Below, in pieces: positions 1 to 6,506 of a DNA stretch of 15,619 nt; position 1 is the first letter of the stretch, and every line of letters begins with the position of its first letter. Under the pieces are notes generated by a model. The model worked only from the letters and a program-made list of their open reading frames with translations, did no database searches and was not told where the DNA came from. The position numbers and the translations under genes were made by a program. The stretch comes from Methanoregula sp. (GTDB lineage: Archaea > Halobacteriota > Methanomicrobia > Methanomicrobiales > Methanospirillaceae), in NCBI GenBank assembly GCA_023228295.1, contig JALOBP010000064.1:1745-17363 (forward strand). The letters are read 5' to 3'.

Positions 1-5
1 TTTGA

Positions 6-236
6 TTTTACAGCAAATTGTTTACACTATCTACCTGTATCAATGTGGACAATACTGCTTCGTATATTACCCTGAACCGTGACGGATCTGCGATTTTGGA
101 GACAGATTCATCGAGAATTGACACCTGCGTTTCCATGGAAATGGGGGTCATGCAACTCGCGGATGGGACCAGCATCGGTGCCGATCCGATCCAGGACGAT
201 ACATTAACCTATAATGGCATGAGATTCAGGAAGTAT
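6..236 (+). pseudogene. Remnant of a small beta-rich (lipocalin-like) protein, C-terminal part
   Basis: The plus-strand frame after the TGA at 3-5 reads like the end of a small beta-sheet protein: alternating polar and hydrophobic strands, an ITLNRDGSAIL strand-turn-strand near the start, and a final DDTLTYNGMRFRK strand. Secreted archaeal lipocalin-like proteins often end this way, with a closing DTLT...G..F.K strand. The frame has no good start codon here (a TTG at 18, the first ATG only at 132). It also lacks the expected stop after RFRK: codon 234-236 is TAT, one base from TAA, followed at once by T-tracts typical of an archaeal terminator. The frame then runs on into antisense of the PAS gene, where it no longer looks like protein. 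I read this as a truncated, stop-lost remnant, although its 5' part could lie outside the window in another frame. No function is assigned. Confidence 0.35.
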
Positions 237-252
237 TTTTTCCCTTTTTTCT
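235..252 (+). terminator. T-rich tract after the plus-strand remnant
   Basis: Two T-runs of six and six to seven bases, separated by CCC, follow directly on the last beta strand of the plus-strand remnant. Oligo-T tracts without a strong hairpin are the usual archaeal termination signal. On the minus strand this is an A-rich tract, so it would not serve the PAS gene that converges on it. Confidence 0.35.
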
Positions 253-322
253 TAATACGGAGATCCCCTCTTGCGCCAGGTTGTCCCATTGGAGGACAGG
301 GCGCTATTGGGGGATGCCACAG

Positions 323-343
323 CGGCGGGGGCTTTAGCCGCCG
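323..343. other. Small GC hairpin in the convergent intergenic region
   Basis: CGGCGG and CCGCCG form a six-base-pair GC stem around a nine-base loop, about 40 bases past the stop of the PAS gene. No T-tract follows on the minus strand, so it is not a clear terminator; it could protect a 3' end. The rest of 237-385 shows nothing further that I recognise. Confidence 0.25.
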
Positions 344-385
344 GGAACATCTGAAAATTCTGAATCACTTCAATACTGCAAAAGC

Positions 386-1267
386 CTATACCGACTCTTC
401 TTCCGCACCCTCATCACGGCCAAAAATCGAGCGGATTGCCTTGAGCGGGGAGCGCCGGGCTGCCTGCGGCTCCTTCGGACGCACACCCTTGAAGAGGATC
501 TCGGCCTCGGCAAGTCCCTCGTCAACGTACATCCGTTCAGTGATATCGATAAGGGAGCCTACGATGGCAACGGTCTTTTTGTCTTTTACGACCGGGATCT
601 CGTTCACTTCAATCCAGATCCGGTTCCCATCTTCGGTCTCCATCTCCAGCCGGTACGGGGGTTCGCGTTTTCCGGTCGATACTGCCCGCAGGGTCCGTTC
701 AAGGCCGGCTGCATTCACCGGGTTGTCGGTGAGGTAATCAGTCCACGATCTCTTCTTTGAATTGTGGGTACACTTCAGCAGGGTGCGGATACGGGGACTG
801 GCATACGTGGTACGGTGGTCGGGGGTATGGGCATAATACAACCGGCTCCCGCTCTCGATGAGCAGCATGAGTTCCTCATCCCGTTTCCGCAGTGCCTTCT
901 GCCCGTTCTTGAGAGGGGTCATGTCGCGGCCGGTGGCAACGAGTGCAAGAGGTTCATTCTTTGCATCAAGTACAGATTTTATCGACCAGCTGATGCACCG
1001 CAGCCCGGCCCGGGTCTGGAGCCATTGCTCCACGATACAGGCATAGGGAGGCCGGAAGAGCTTGGTCATCTGGGTTGCAATAACGTCCGAGTACCGCTCG
1101 CTTGTAACAGGCATAAAAACACTGCCGGCAAGCTCGTCTTTTGATTTCCCGAGCAGTTCCGAGTAAGCCGTATTGGTAAATTCGAGCCGGCCTTCAAGGC
1201 TGATCCTGACGATGAGATCCTGCTGCTGTTCCACAAGATCCCGGTATTCTGCGTCCGTGGTATCCAT
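386..1267 (-). CDS. PAS-domain sensor protein with two PAS domains and no output domain
   Basis: This 293-residue soluble protein holds two PAS domains in tandem: about residues 8-116, ending ATGRDMT, and about 130-246, ending GSLIDITERM, the usual PAS/PAC closing strand before a helix. PAS domains bind small ligands or cofactors or mediate dimerisation; the ligand cannot be read from the sequence. There is no histidine-kinase, GGDEF or DNA-binding domain. The last 45 residues are a charged tail, basic (RRSPLKAIRS) then acidic (DEGAEEESV). Such PAS-only proteins are common in Methanomicrobiales and presumably signal by interaction with partner kinases or regulators. The ATG at 1267 is preceded by a weak GGGGT; there are no membrane segments. 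It stands alone, 180 bases from the next gene. Family assignment is sure; its role is unknown. Confidence 0.9.
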   Translation of the reverse strand: MDTTDAEYRDLVEQQQDLIVRISLEGRLEFTNTAYSELLGKSKDELAGSVFMPVTSERYSDVIATQMTKLFRPPYACIVEQWLQTRAGLRCISWSIKSVLDAKNEPLALVATGRDMTPLKNGQKALRKRDEELMLLIESGSRLYYAHTPDHRTTYASPRIRTLLKCTHNSKKRSWTDYLTDNPVNAAGLERTLRAVSTGKREPPYRLEMETEDGNRIWIEVNEIPVVKDKKTVAIVGSLIDITERMYVDEGLAEAEILFKGVRPKEPQAARRSPLKAIRSIFGRDEGAEEESV

Positions 1268-1447
1268 GGTTATTACCCCGTGCTCCAGTGCCGGTTTACG
1301 GCAATTATTCCGGATAAAAGGAGAGGACTAAATCTCCACACTCAAATCATCTGTTGCAGAACTATTAATGGTACACGATTCTGCCGGAAAAAAGGAGCGG
1401 GGGTTATGGGGGAGGGACGGTGCACAGCGTTGTCGTAAGAACAGGGA

Positions 1448-1858
1448 TCAGACCATGGCACCGATGGTCTGCTGGCCTTCGACAACCCGGCGCAGTTTCT
1501 GCGAGGACGAATCGGGGATCCGCACGACACTGGCCAGACGTTCCCTGCCGTAGAGCACGGCGCGGAGCGAGTTGAGCGATATGGTAAAACTCCCGGCTCC
1601 AAACAGGTCGATATTCAGTGCTTTGCCGGATGCTGATATCTGGGCAAGACCTGTGGTCACCCCAAGGTAGTATTCCCAGTTCTTCGTCAGTTCCTCGACC
1701 TGGATCATTACCCGACCGGAAACCGCCCGTATAAGATCCGCCCTGCGGACGGCATACCGTGACCCGCAGATGTGGAGTTCGAGTACTTCGTTCAGAACTC
1801 CTTCGCTGTCAAGCGCCTGACACCGGGTCCGCTGGAGATATCCTGCTTTTTCCATCAT
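1448..1858 (-). CDS. Hypothetical protein, about 136 aa, beta-rich
   Basis: I do not recognise this family. The predicted product is soluble, has no signal peptide or membrane helix, and is mostly short beta-type segments: VLNEVLELHICGSRYAV, then RVMIQVEELTKNWEYYLGV, then ALNIDLFGAGSFTISLNSL. I chose the ATG at 1858 (second ATG at 1855) because AAGGTGG lies about seven bases upstream and a clear TATA box sits at 1901-1906. The 148-residue reading from 1894 would start upstream of the expected transcript start. The gene lies 90 bases downstream of the nitrogenase-like operon on the same strand, but its own promoter suggests separate control. It has three cysteines and no CxxC pattern. Two regions, 45-65 and 80-110, might form a small beta barrel; that is speculative. 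Confidence 0.7.
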   Translation of the reverse strand: MMEKAGYLQRTRCQALDSEGVLNEVLELHICGSRYAVRRADLIRAVSGRVMIQVEELTKNWEYYLGVTTGLAQISASGKALNIDLFGAGSFTISLNSLRAVLYGRERLASVVRIPDSSSQKLRRVVEGQQTIGAMV

Positions 1859-1898
1859 ACACGACCACCTTCTGTCGTATACAGGCATCTGCATCCGG

Positions 1899-1908
1899 GG
1901 TATATAGC
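1899..1908 (-). promoter_or_regulatory. TATA box for the 136-aa hypothetical gene
   Basis: The minus strand reads GGCTATATACC, a good archaeal TATA box. Its centre is about 45 bases upstream of the ATG at 1858. Transcription starting about 25 bases downstream would give a short leader that still contains the AAGGTGG ribosome binding site. Confidence 0.55.
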
Positions 1909-1916
1909 CTGTCAGC

Positions 1917-1950
1917 GTGTGCAGGGTGAAAGTGAAAATAATGAAAAATC
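1917..1950 (-). terminator. T-rich stretch after the nitrogenase-like operon
   Basis: Directly after the TGA of the last NifD/K-like gene the minus strand reads ATTTTTCATTATTTTCAC, a T-rich tract of archaeal terminator type. It lies between that gene and the TATA box of the next gene, fitting a transcription-unit boundary. Confidence 0.4.
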
Positions 1951-3082
1951 AGGAATGACTGATTCGGTTTTTTACATCCATGCAGGTGTTGAGTACATCT
2001 TCCATGAACGACAGGGTCCCGTTGATCCCGGCAAGAGGGCGGGGGGCGAGCCGCACGTCTCCCCGCAGCGGCGGGATGAGGCCGACGAACGCACGGTTCC
2101 TGCATATCGATCGCTCAAATGATGACCCGAGCACGAGATCCGGATTGGCGGTTTCTATCAGCGTACGTACCTGGCTGAGCCCACCGGCATATTCTGCCGG
2201 GCGGGATATGGTTCCATGGTTACGAAGCCCGATACAGCGGATCTCAGCATCGAGATACTGCTCCAGGGTATCAGCCGCAAATTCTGCATACGACGCTCCG
2301 GAGAAGATTGCAACCGAAGGCGGATCGAACCGCTGGAGATACTTGTCGCACGAATAGATGATACGCTCTTCCTGCCGCTCGATCTCGGCAAAGACCGGCC
2401 CGACATCGGTACCCGGGAACAGGTCTCCAACACGGGAGAACGTTGTCCGTACTTGTCTGAGCCCGAGCGTCCCTCCGAGATAGTCTCCCACCCCGCTGCC
2501 AAAATCTGCATTGGTACCCATAGTGGAGGAGGCTGGATGCAGGATATTTTTAAGCGTGTCGTCGCACAGGACCGTCCTGACCGGAACATTGGCAAGCCGG
2601 AGAAGCCGGTTTATCTCCTGCACATTTCCGCGGGAAAATGGATCGAGCAGGCAGGCCCCATCGATATTGATACCTTCAGCGTCTGGATCAACTTTCGGTT
2701 CGAGAAGCGAGAGCGCCTTTGCATACCCGATCTCCTCATCGCCCGAGAATCCCGGGCTGTCAACGAGAAGGACATCATACGGGGAAAGCATGGCGCGGAC
2801 ATCCTCGCCGAGGATTGACGGGACGCAGGTTGTGATCACCGCGATCCGGTTCCCTGTTCCGGCAAGGCTCCCGATCACGTCCAGAAGCCGGTCCTCGGAC
2901 CCGAAGATCACTTCGTTTTCGAGGATGAAAGTGCCATGGAGGGGGGCGTGAAGGAGGGTCGATGGATAGAAGTAACATCCGCTGGAACCGTGGATGACGA
3001 CGGATACACCGGAACACCCGGCAAGGCAGGCTGCAGCACCGGTCATGGCGCACGGCCAGAGCGGATTGTCGCATTCAGGCAT
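1949..3082 (-). CDS. Nitrogenase component 1-like protein (NifD/NifK/NifE superfamily), subunit B
   Basis: This 377-residue protein belongs to the nitrogenase component 1 superfamily but is much shorter than NifD or NifK (about 480-520). Three cysteines sit where P-cluster or [4Fe-4S] ligands occur: Cys11 in WPCAMTGAA, Cys36 in HGSSGCYFYP, and Cys86 in TTCVPSILGEDV. Extra cysteines at 4, 19 and 23 crowd the N-terminus. The C-terminus PLAGINGTLSFMEDVLN matches the GYxGALxLLxxI-type helix that ends NifK/NifN-like proteins. I see no counterparts of the FeMo-cofactor ligands of NifD (Cys275, His442). It overlaps the upstream gene by 8 bases (ATGCCTGA). GGAGG is the ribosome binding site but can pair with CCTCC just before the ATG. 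With its two neighbours it probably forms a heteromeric, ATP-driven reductase; the substrate is unknown. Confidence 0.88.
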   Translation of the reverse strand: MPECDNPLWPCAMTGAAACLAGCSGVSVVIHGSSGCYFYPSTLLHAPLHGTFILENEVIFGSEDRLLDVIGSLAGTGNRIAVITTCVPSILGEDVRAMLSPYDVLLVDSPGFSGDEEIGYAKALSLLEPKVDPDAEGINIDGACLLDPFSRGNVQEINRLLRLANVPVRTVLCDDTLKNILHPASSTMGTNADFGSGVGDYLGGTLGLRQVRTTFSRVGDLFPGTDVGPVFAEIERQEERIIYSCDKYLQRFDPPSVAIFSGASYAEFAADTLEQYLDAEIRCIGLRNHGTISRPAEYAGGLSQVRTLIETANPDLVLGSSFERSICRNRAFVGLIPPLRGDVRLAPRPLAGINGTLSFMEDVLNTCMDVKNRISHS

Positions 3083-4115
3083 GGAGGGATCGCCTCCAGC
3101 GGTGGAGCATGCGTTTTACACCGGCAGTCCCGACAACCGGATGAACCGGGAGGGCATTTGCATTCTGATCGTTACCGACCCGGATATGCAGGGCATCGGC
3201 CGCTTCCTGTGCTGCCCGGGAACTCATCGGATCCGACACCGGCCCGCAGAAGACAGCATGGGAGTCGGCAAGGTCGGTAAAGTCAGCCAGGATCTCGGCC
3301 TGAAGTGCCTGCTCGATCCCAACTGCACGTTTCCCATCGATCCCGCAGGATCCTGCAATGGATTCTATGAACGACAGGGTATCGGACAGACCCGTGGGAA
3401 ATGAGGGGAGAAACGGAGTACCGAACCGGTCCTTAAGGTATTCCCCAACCGGTACGAGCTGCGGATCGCGGAGAATATTGAGCTGTGCAGCCCCGAGTTC
3501 TGAAATTTCATCGAGCGTGATATTGTGGACGAACCGTATTCCGGGGGTCAGGCCAAGGAGGGTGAGGATACGGGCAATTTCAGCATAGTTCTCTTCCACC
3601 TCGTATTCAAGGTTCATCTCGCCGATGAAGTTCACACACCCGTTATTCTGCGTGGGTTCTGCCAGAGCCGCAAGGGAGATAAGGGCTTTATTCACGCCAT
3701 CCTGGAAATTCCCTCCCAGGAACCCGGCGGTTGAAATCGGAATGACCGGCACCGGGTATTCCCTGCTACAAACCGCCACCACATCGTCGCCGATGGTATC
3801 AACGATACAGGTGGAGAGGACAAAAACTGCCGATACATCCCGTTCGCAGACTGCCAGAATCGTCCGTGCCAGCGCTTCCTCGCCGCCAAAGACGATATCG
3901 CTCTCGGCAAGGGCGCTGGAAACGAGATCCGGGATAACGGCGAGATCGTTGTCGAGGCCGGTTGCATGGAGGAGTGAGAAATTATGGTGGGCACAGCCTT
4001 TGGGCCCGTGGATGATACTTACTGCATCCCGCACGTGGGTCGTAACCGAGAGGGCACCGGTGAGGGTGCAGCCGCCGGATCTAGATGAAAGAGTAGGCGA
4101 GGTGTTCAAGATCAT
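3075..4115 (-). CDS. Nitrogenase component 1-like protein (NifD superfamily), subunit A
   Basis: About 346 residues from the ATG at 4115; an in-frame TTG at 4124 would add three. It is a second, clearly different member of the component 1 superfamily. The three cluster-type cysteines are Cys16 (GGCTLTGAL), Cys41 (HGPKGCAHHNF) and Cys103 (LSTCIVDTIGDDV). The IHGPKGC motif is the one seen in NifD, BchN and CfbD relatives. It lacks a recognisable cofactor-ligand cysteine in mid-sequence, and ends HPVVGTAGVKRMLHRW where NifD carries its cofactor histidine region. The start lies inside the 3' end of the nifH-like gene (35-base overlap), so translation is likely coupled. Subunits A and B share the cysteine pattern but differ widely elsewhere, which suggests a heterodimer or an alpha2-beta2 complex rather than a CfbD-like homodimer. 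Confidence 0.88.
   Translation of the reverse strand: MILNTSPTLSSRSGGCTLTGALSVTTHVRDAVSIIHGPKGCAHHNFSLLHATGLDNDLAVIPDLVSSALAESDIVFGGEEALARTILAVCERDVSAVFVLSTCIVDTIGDDVVAVCSREYPVPVIPISTAGFLGGNFQDGVNKALISLAALAEPTQNNGCVNFIGEMNLEYEVEENYAEIARILTLLGLTPGIRFVHNITLDEISELGAAQLNILRDPQLVPVGEYLKDRFGTPFLPSFPTGLSDTLSFIESIAGSCGIDGKRAVGIEQALQAEILADFTDLADSHAVFCGPVSDPMSSRAAQEAADALHIRVGNDQNANALPVHPVVGTAGVKRMLHRWRRSLHA
3083..3097 (-). promoter_or_regulatory. Ribosome binding site inside a small hairpin, start of subunit B
   Basis: The minus strand reads GGAGGCGATCCCTCC immediately before the ATG at 3082. GGAGG is a strong Shine-Dalgarno sequence, but it can pair perfectly with CCTCC. The hairpin lies inside the last codons of subunit A, so a ribosome finishing that gene would open it, giving translational coupling and perhaps a fixed subunit ratio. 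Confidence 0.4.
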
Positions 4116-4893
4116 CGATCTCAAGGGGGGTGGGGATCGTCAGGCGGGTGTTCTCCATGACCCGGGCAGCAAGCGAGCGGTAGCATTCTGCCTGGGCGGA
4201 TGCCGGTTCGTATTCGATGACAGTCTTCCGGTTGAGCTCGGCAAGCTGCACAACACGGTCGCGGGGGATGAATTCAATGAGGTTGCTGTTCACCTGCCGG
4301 GCAAACTCGGCCACCAGTTCCTCTTCTTTCGGCTGTCCCTTGGCATTGCAGATAACACCGGCGAGCCGGCAGTTGCTTTTCACCCGGGAGGCAAGCCGTT
4401 TTATTGCCTTGCAGATGTTGTTGGCGGCATACAGGGACATGAGCTCTCCCGAGGTTACAAGGTATATCTCCTGTGCATACCCTTCCCGCATGGGCATGGC
4501 AAACCCGCCGCAGACAACGTCGCCGAGGACATCGTAGACGATGACATCTCCTTTGAGAGCCCCAAACTTTTCCAGCAACTGGAAGGTTGCGATGATCCCC
4601 CGGCCGGCACACCCGACACCGGGTTCAGGCCCGCCGGCCTCGACACAGCGGACGCCGTTGTAGCCCGGAAACTCGACATCCGAAAGAGTAATTGCAGTAT
4701 CACCCTGTGTCCGGACAAGGTCCATGACGGTCGGGATGAACCGGCCGTGCATCAGCATCCGGGTGCTGTCCCGCTTGGGATCGCAGCCGATCTGGAGGAT
4801 GTCAAGCCCCCGCTCCGAGAGGGCGGCGGAGAGGTTGGACGAGGTGGTGGATTTCCCGATCCCACCTTTCCCGTACAGGGCGATCTGCTTCAT
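4081..4893 (-). CDS. NifH-like ATP-dependent iron-sulfur reductase (nitrogenase-like component 2)
   Basis: This 270-residue protein is a full-length NifH-family dinitrogenase-reductase homologue, the ATP-hydrolysing one-electron donor to component 1-type partners. Visible motifs are Walker A YGKGGIGKST (residues 7-16), GCDPKRDSTR (36-45) for switch I, PEPGVGCAGRG (89-99) with Cys95, and DVLGDVVCGGFAMP (121-134) with Cys128. The two cysteines from each of two subunits hold a bridging [4Fe-4S] cluster. The GPEPGVGCAGRG stretch and compact C-terminus resemble CfbC (F430 biosynthesis) and other group IV enzymes as much as true NifH. It is the first gene of a three-gene operon with two NifD/K-like proteins, which makes it their likely dedicated donor. 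A TATA box centred about 26 bases before the ATG, with no ribosome binding site, implies a leaderless transcript. Family sure; substrate of the complex unknown. Confidence 0.93.
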   Translation of the reverse strand: MKQIALYGKGGIGKSTTSSNLSAALSERGLDILQIGCDPKRDSTRMLMHGRFIPTVMDLVRTQGDTAITLSDVEFPGYNGVRCVEAGGPEPGVGCAGRGIIATFQLLEKFGALKGDVIVYDVLGDVVCGGFAMPMREGYAQEIYLVTSGELMSLYAANNICKAIKRLASRVKSNCRLAGVICNAKGQPKEEELVAEFARQVNSNLIEFIPRDRVVQLAELNRKTVIEYEPASAQAECYRSLAARVMENTRLTIPTPLEIDDLEHLAYSFI

Positions 4894-4913
4894 TGTCGTA
4901 CTATGGGGCGGCT

Positions 4914-4924
4914 GTTTATATGAG
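4914..4924 (-). promoter_or_regulatory. TATA box of the nitrogenase-like operon (leaderless)
   Basis: The minus strand reads CTCATATAAAC. Its centre is about 26 bases from the ATG of the nifH-like gene, the usual distance from TATA to transcription start, so the mRNA would begin at or next to the start codon. No Shine-Dalgarno sequence is present between them. Confidence 0.5.
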
Positions 4925-4925
4925 A

Positions 4926-4943
4926 TTTCCTGATGTTAAGAAA
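4926..4943. promoter_or_regulatory. Imperfect inverted repeat upstream of the nitrogenase-like promoter
   Basis: TTTCCTGATGTTAAGAAA has arms TTTCCT and AAGAAA that match in five of six positions around a six-base centre. It lies directly upstream of the TATA box, where archaeal activators or BRE-competing regulators bind. It does not match the NrpR nitrogen operator GGAA-N6-TTCC. It could be chance. Confidence 0.22.
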
Positions 4944-4981
4944 AGTAAAGTTGTGCATTACCTGGTCAGGCTTACCAACGA

Positions 4982-6439
4982 TCAATCCTCCCCCTTGAAC
5001 ACCGCTATCATAAGCATCACTACCGGAATAACCTCCAGCCTTCCGATCCACATGGTGACGATAAAAACCCACTTGGAGATGACCGGCATATCGGGTGAGA
5101 CATACCCGCTGTTGATCCCGCAGGTGGAGAACGCGGAGATGATAGAGAAGAGGATCTCGGTGATGGAATACGTGGTGAGGTGGAACTGGAGGATAATGAG
5201 TGTGGCAATAAAAACCGTTGCAACTGACAGGATAATAATGAGCATGTTCTTTGCCGTCTCGAGTTCTGCCGTTGCCTTGGGGATGATACGGCCTTCGATC
5301 CGGAACGGGATGAGCACCTTGCCGCTCACGTACAGCCGCTGGAACCACCAGAACAAGGCCTGGAGCGCAAACCAGACCCGGTTCAGCTTGATCCCGCCTG
5401 CCGCACTCCCCGCTGCACCACCGACAAAAGCGATAAGGGCAAAGAAGAGGATGGTGACATCTGCCCACGGATGCAGGCTCGTTATCTGGTAGCCCGTCGT
5501 GGTCATGGCAGATACGGTCATGAAGATACCCTGGTGCAGGGCCGTACCAGGACTAAGATTTACAAAGAAGATGAGGTCATAGGTCAGGACCGCAGCCCCG
5601 ATGGCGAGGATGATGAGGAAGAGCTTGACCTGCATATCGCCAAAAAGGCTCCACTGCCGGTTCTCGATGACAAGGTAATAGAGCTTGAACGGGAGCGCCC
5701 CAACAATCATGATCGGGATCAGGAGGAGTTCCAAAAATATACTGTCATAGTAAAGGATTCCCCCTTCATGCAGGGTGAAACCCCCCGTGGAGATAGTGGT
5801 AAGCCCGAGATTGACAGACTCCCACAGGGAGAGGCCGGTGAAGAGGATCAACCCGACCGCAATGAACGTAAGGAGGGCATAGATCTTAAAAAGTGCCCGT
5901 CCGGTACTCATGACACTGGGCATGAACGGCTCGTCCCGGCTCTCGGTCCGGAAGATCTTCGACCGGGAGAGCCCGGTACTGCTGCCGAGCGCAATGGCAA
6001 ACGCGATGATCCCAATCCCCCCGACCCACTGCATATACGAGCGCCAGAAGAGGAGGGTATGGGGAGCGGTGTCGAGCGACGTCATCATAGAGAACGCCGT
6101 GCCGGTCCACCCGGCCATACCTTCGAAAAAGGCATCGATAAAACTCATCTGCAGTCCGAGCATGAACGGGATGCCACTCACCAGGGCACAGGCAAACCAG
6201 AAGAGGGCTACCGAGCAGAACGCCGTCGAAAGCCGGGATCCCCGTTCGTTCCGGGGGAGCGAGCGGATGAACATCCCGGATAGGAAGAATACAACCGGGA
6301 CCGCTGCCATAGGGAGGAGCATATTCCATTCGGCATACAGGAGGGCGATGAGGAGAGGCACACACGAGACCGGCGCGATAAAAACAAAGATATCCCCCAC
6401 GTCAGAAACGATCGTCGAGAGATACCGCAGGCGCTGCAT
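4982..6439 (-). CDS. TrkH-family potassium uptake protein, membrane subunit
   Basis: A 485-residue integral membrane protein of the TrkH/TrkG/KtrB superfamily, which moves K+ across the cytoplasmic membrane. All four pore-loop regions are visible, each with the key glycine: AGWTGTAFSMM (about 109-119), TTISTGGFT (214-222), SAMTTTGYQI (310-319) and SAFSTCGINSGYV (435-447). FVGGAAGSAAGGIKLNR (338-354) matches the conserved GGCxGSTAGGIK-type stretch, and the C-terminal MWIGRLEVIPV is the usual GRLE signature. Eight M1-P-M2-type helices plus two N-terminal helices fit the length. The ATG at 6439 is chosen; a GTG directly before it is equally possible and there is no clear ribosome binding site. 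No trkA gene for the cytoplasmic gating subunit is in the window. It sits between the oxygen-defence operon and the nitrogenase-like operon without evident functional linkage. Confidence 0.93.
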   Translation of the reverse strand: MQRLRYLSTIVSDVGDIFVFIAPVSCVPLLIALLYAEWNMLLPMAAVPVVFFLSGMFIRSLPRNERGSRLSTAFCSVALFWFACALVSGIPFMLGLQMSFIDAFFEGMAGWTGTAFSMMTSLDTAPHTLLFWRSYMQWVGGIGIIAFAIALGSSTGLSRSKIFRTESRDEPFMPSVMSTGRALFKIYALLTFIAVGLILFTGLSLWESVNLGLTTISTGGFTLHEGGILYYDSIFLELLLIPIMIVGALPFKLYYLVIENRQWSLFGDMQVKLFLIILAIGAAVLTYDLIFFVNLSPGTALHQGIFMTVSAMTTTGYQITSLHPWADVTILFFALIAFVGGAAGSAAGGIKLNRVWFALQALFWWFQRLYVSGKVLIPFRIEGRIIPKATAELETAKNMLIIILSVATVFIATLIILQFHLTTYSITEILFSIISAFSTCGINSGYVSPDMPVISKWVFIVTMWIGRLEVIPVVMLMIAVFKGED

Positions 6440-6506
6440 CACATATGGGTTGCAGCCCCGGCTCTATTAGCATTTGCTCTTGAGATAGAGAAAAATGGGA
6501 TGAGGA

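Noticed and set aside
1949..4893. True molybdenum nitrogenase (nifHDK)
   Set aside because: The two component 1 proteins are about 130-150 residues too short, lack the cofactor cysteine and histidine, and no glnB-like genes, nifE/N or nifB are present in the window.
1949..4893. Methylthio-alkane reductase (MarBHDK)
   Set aside because: Mar catalytic subunits are larger, to my knowledge, and no MarB-like protein is next to the cluster. A phylogeny would be needed to exclude it fully.
3625..4923. Plus-strand open frame of 432 codons across the nitrogenase-like genes
   Set aside because: It is antisense to the NifH-like and NifD-like genes, whose catalytic motifs are intact. No motif, start signal or ribosome binding site supports it.
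5471..6283. Plus-strand open frame of 270 codons inside the TrkH gene
   Set aside because: The translation is a highly charged, low-complexity mirror of membrane helices; the minus-strand TrkH motifs are complete.
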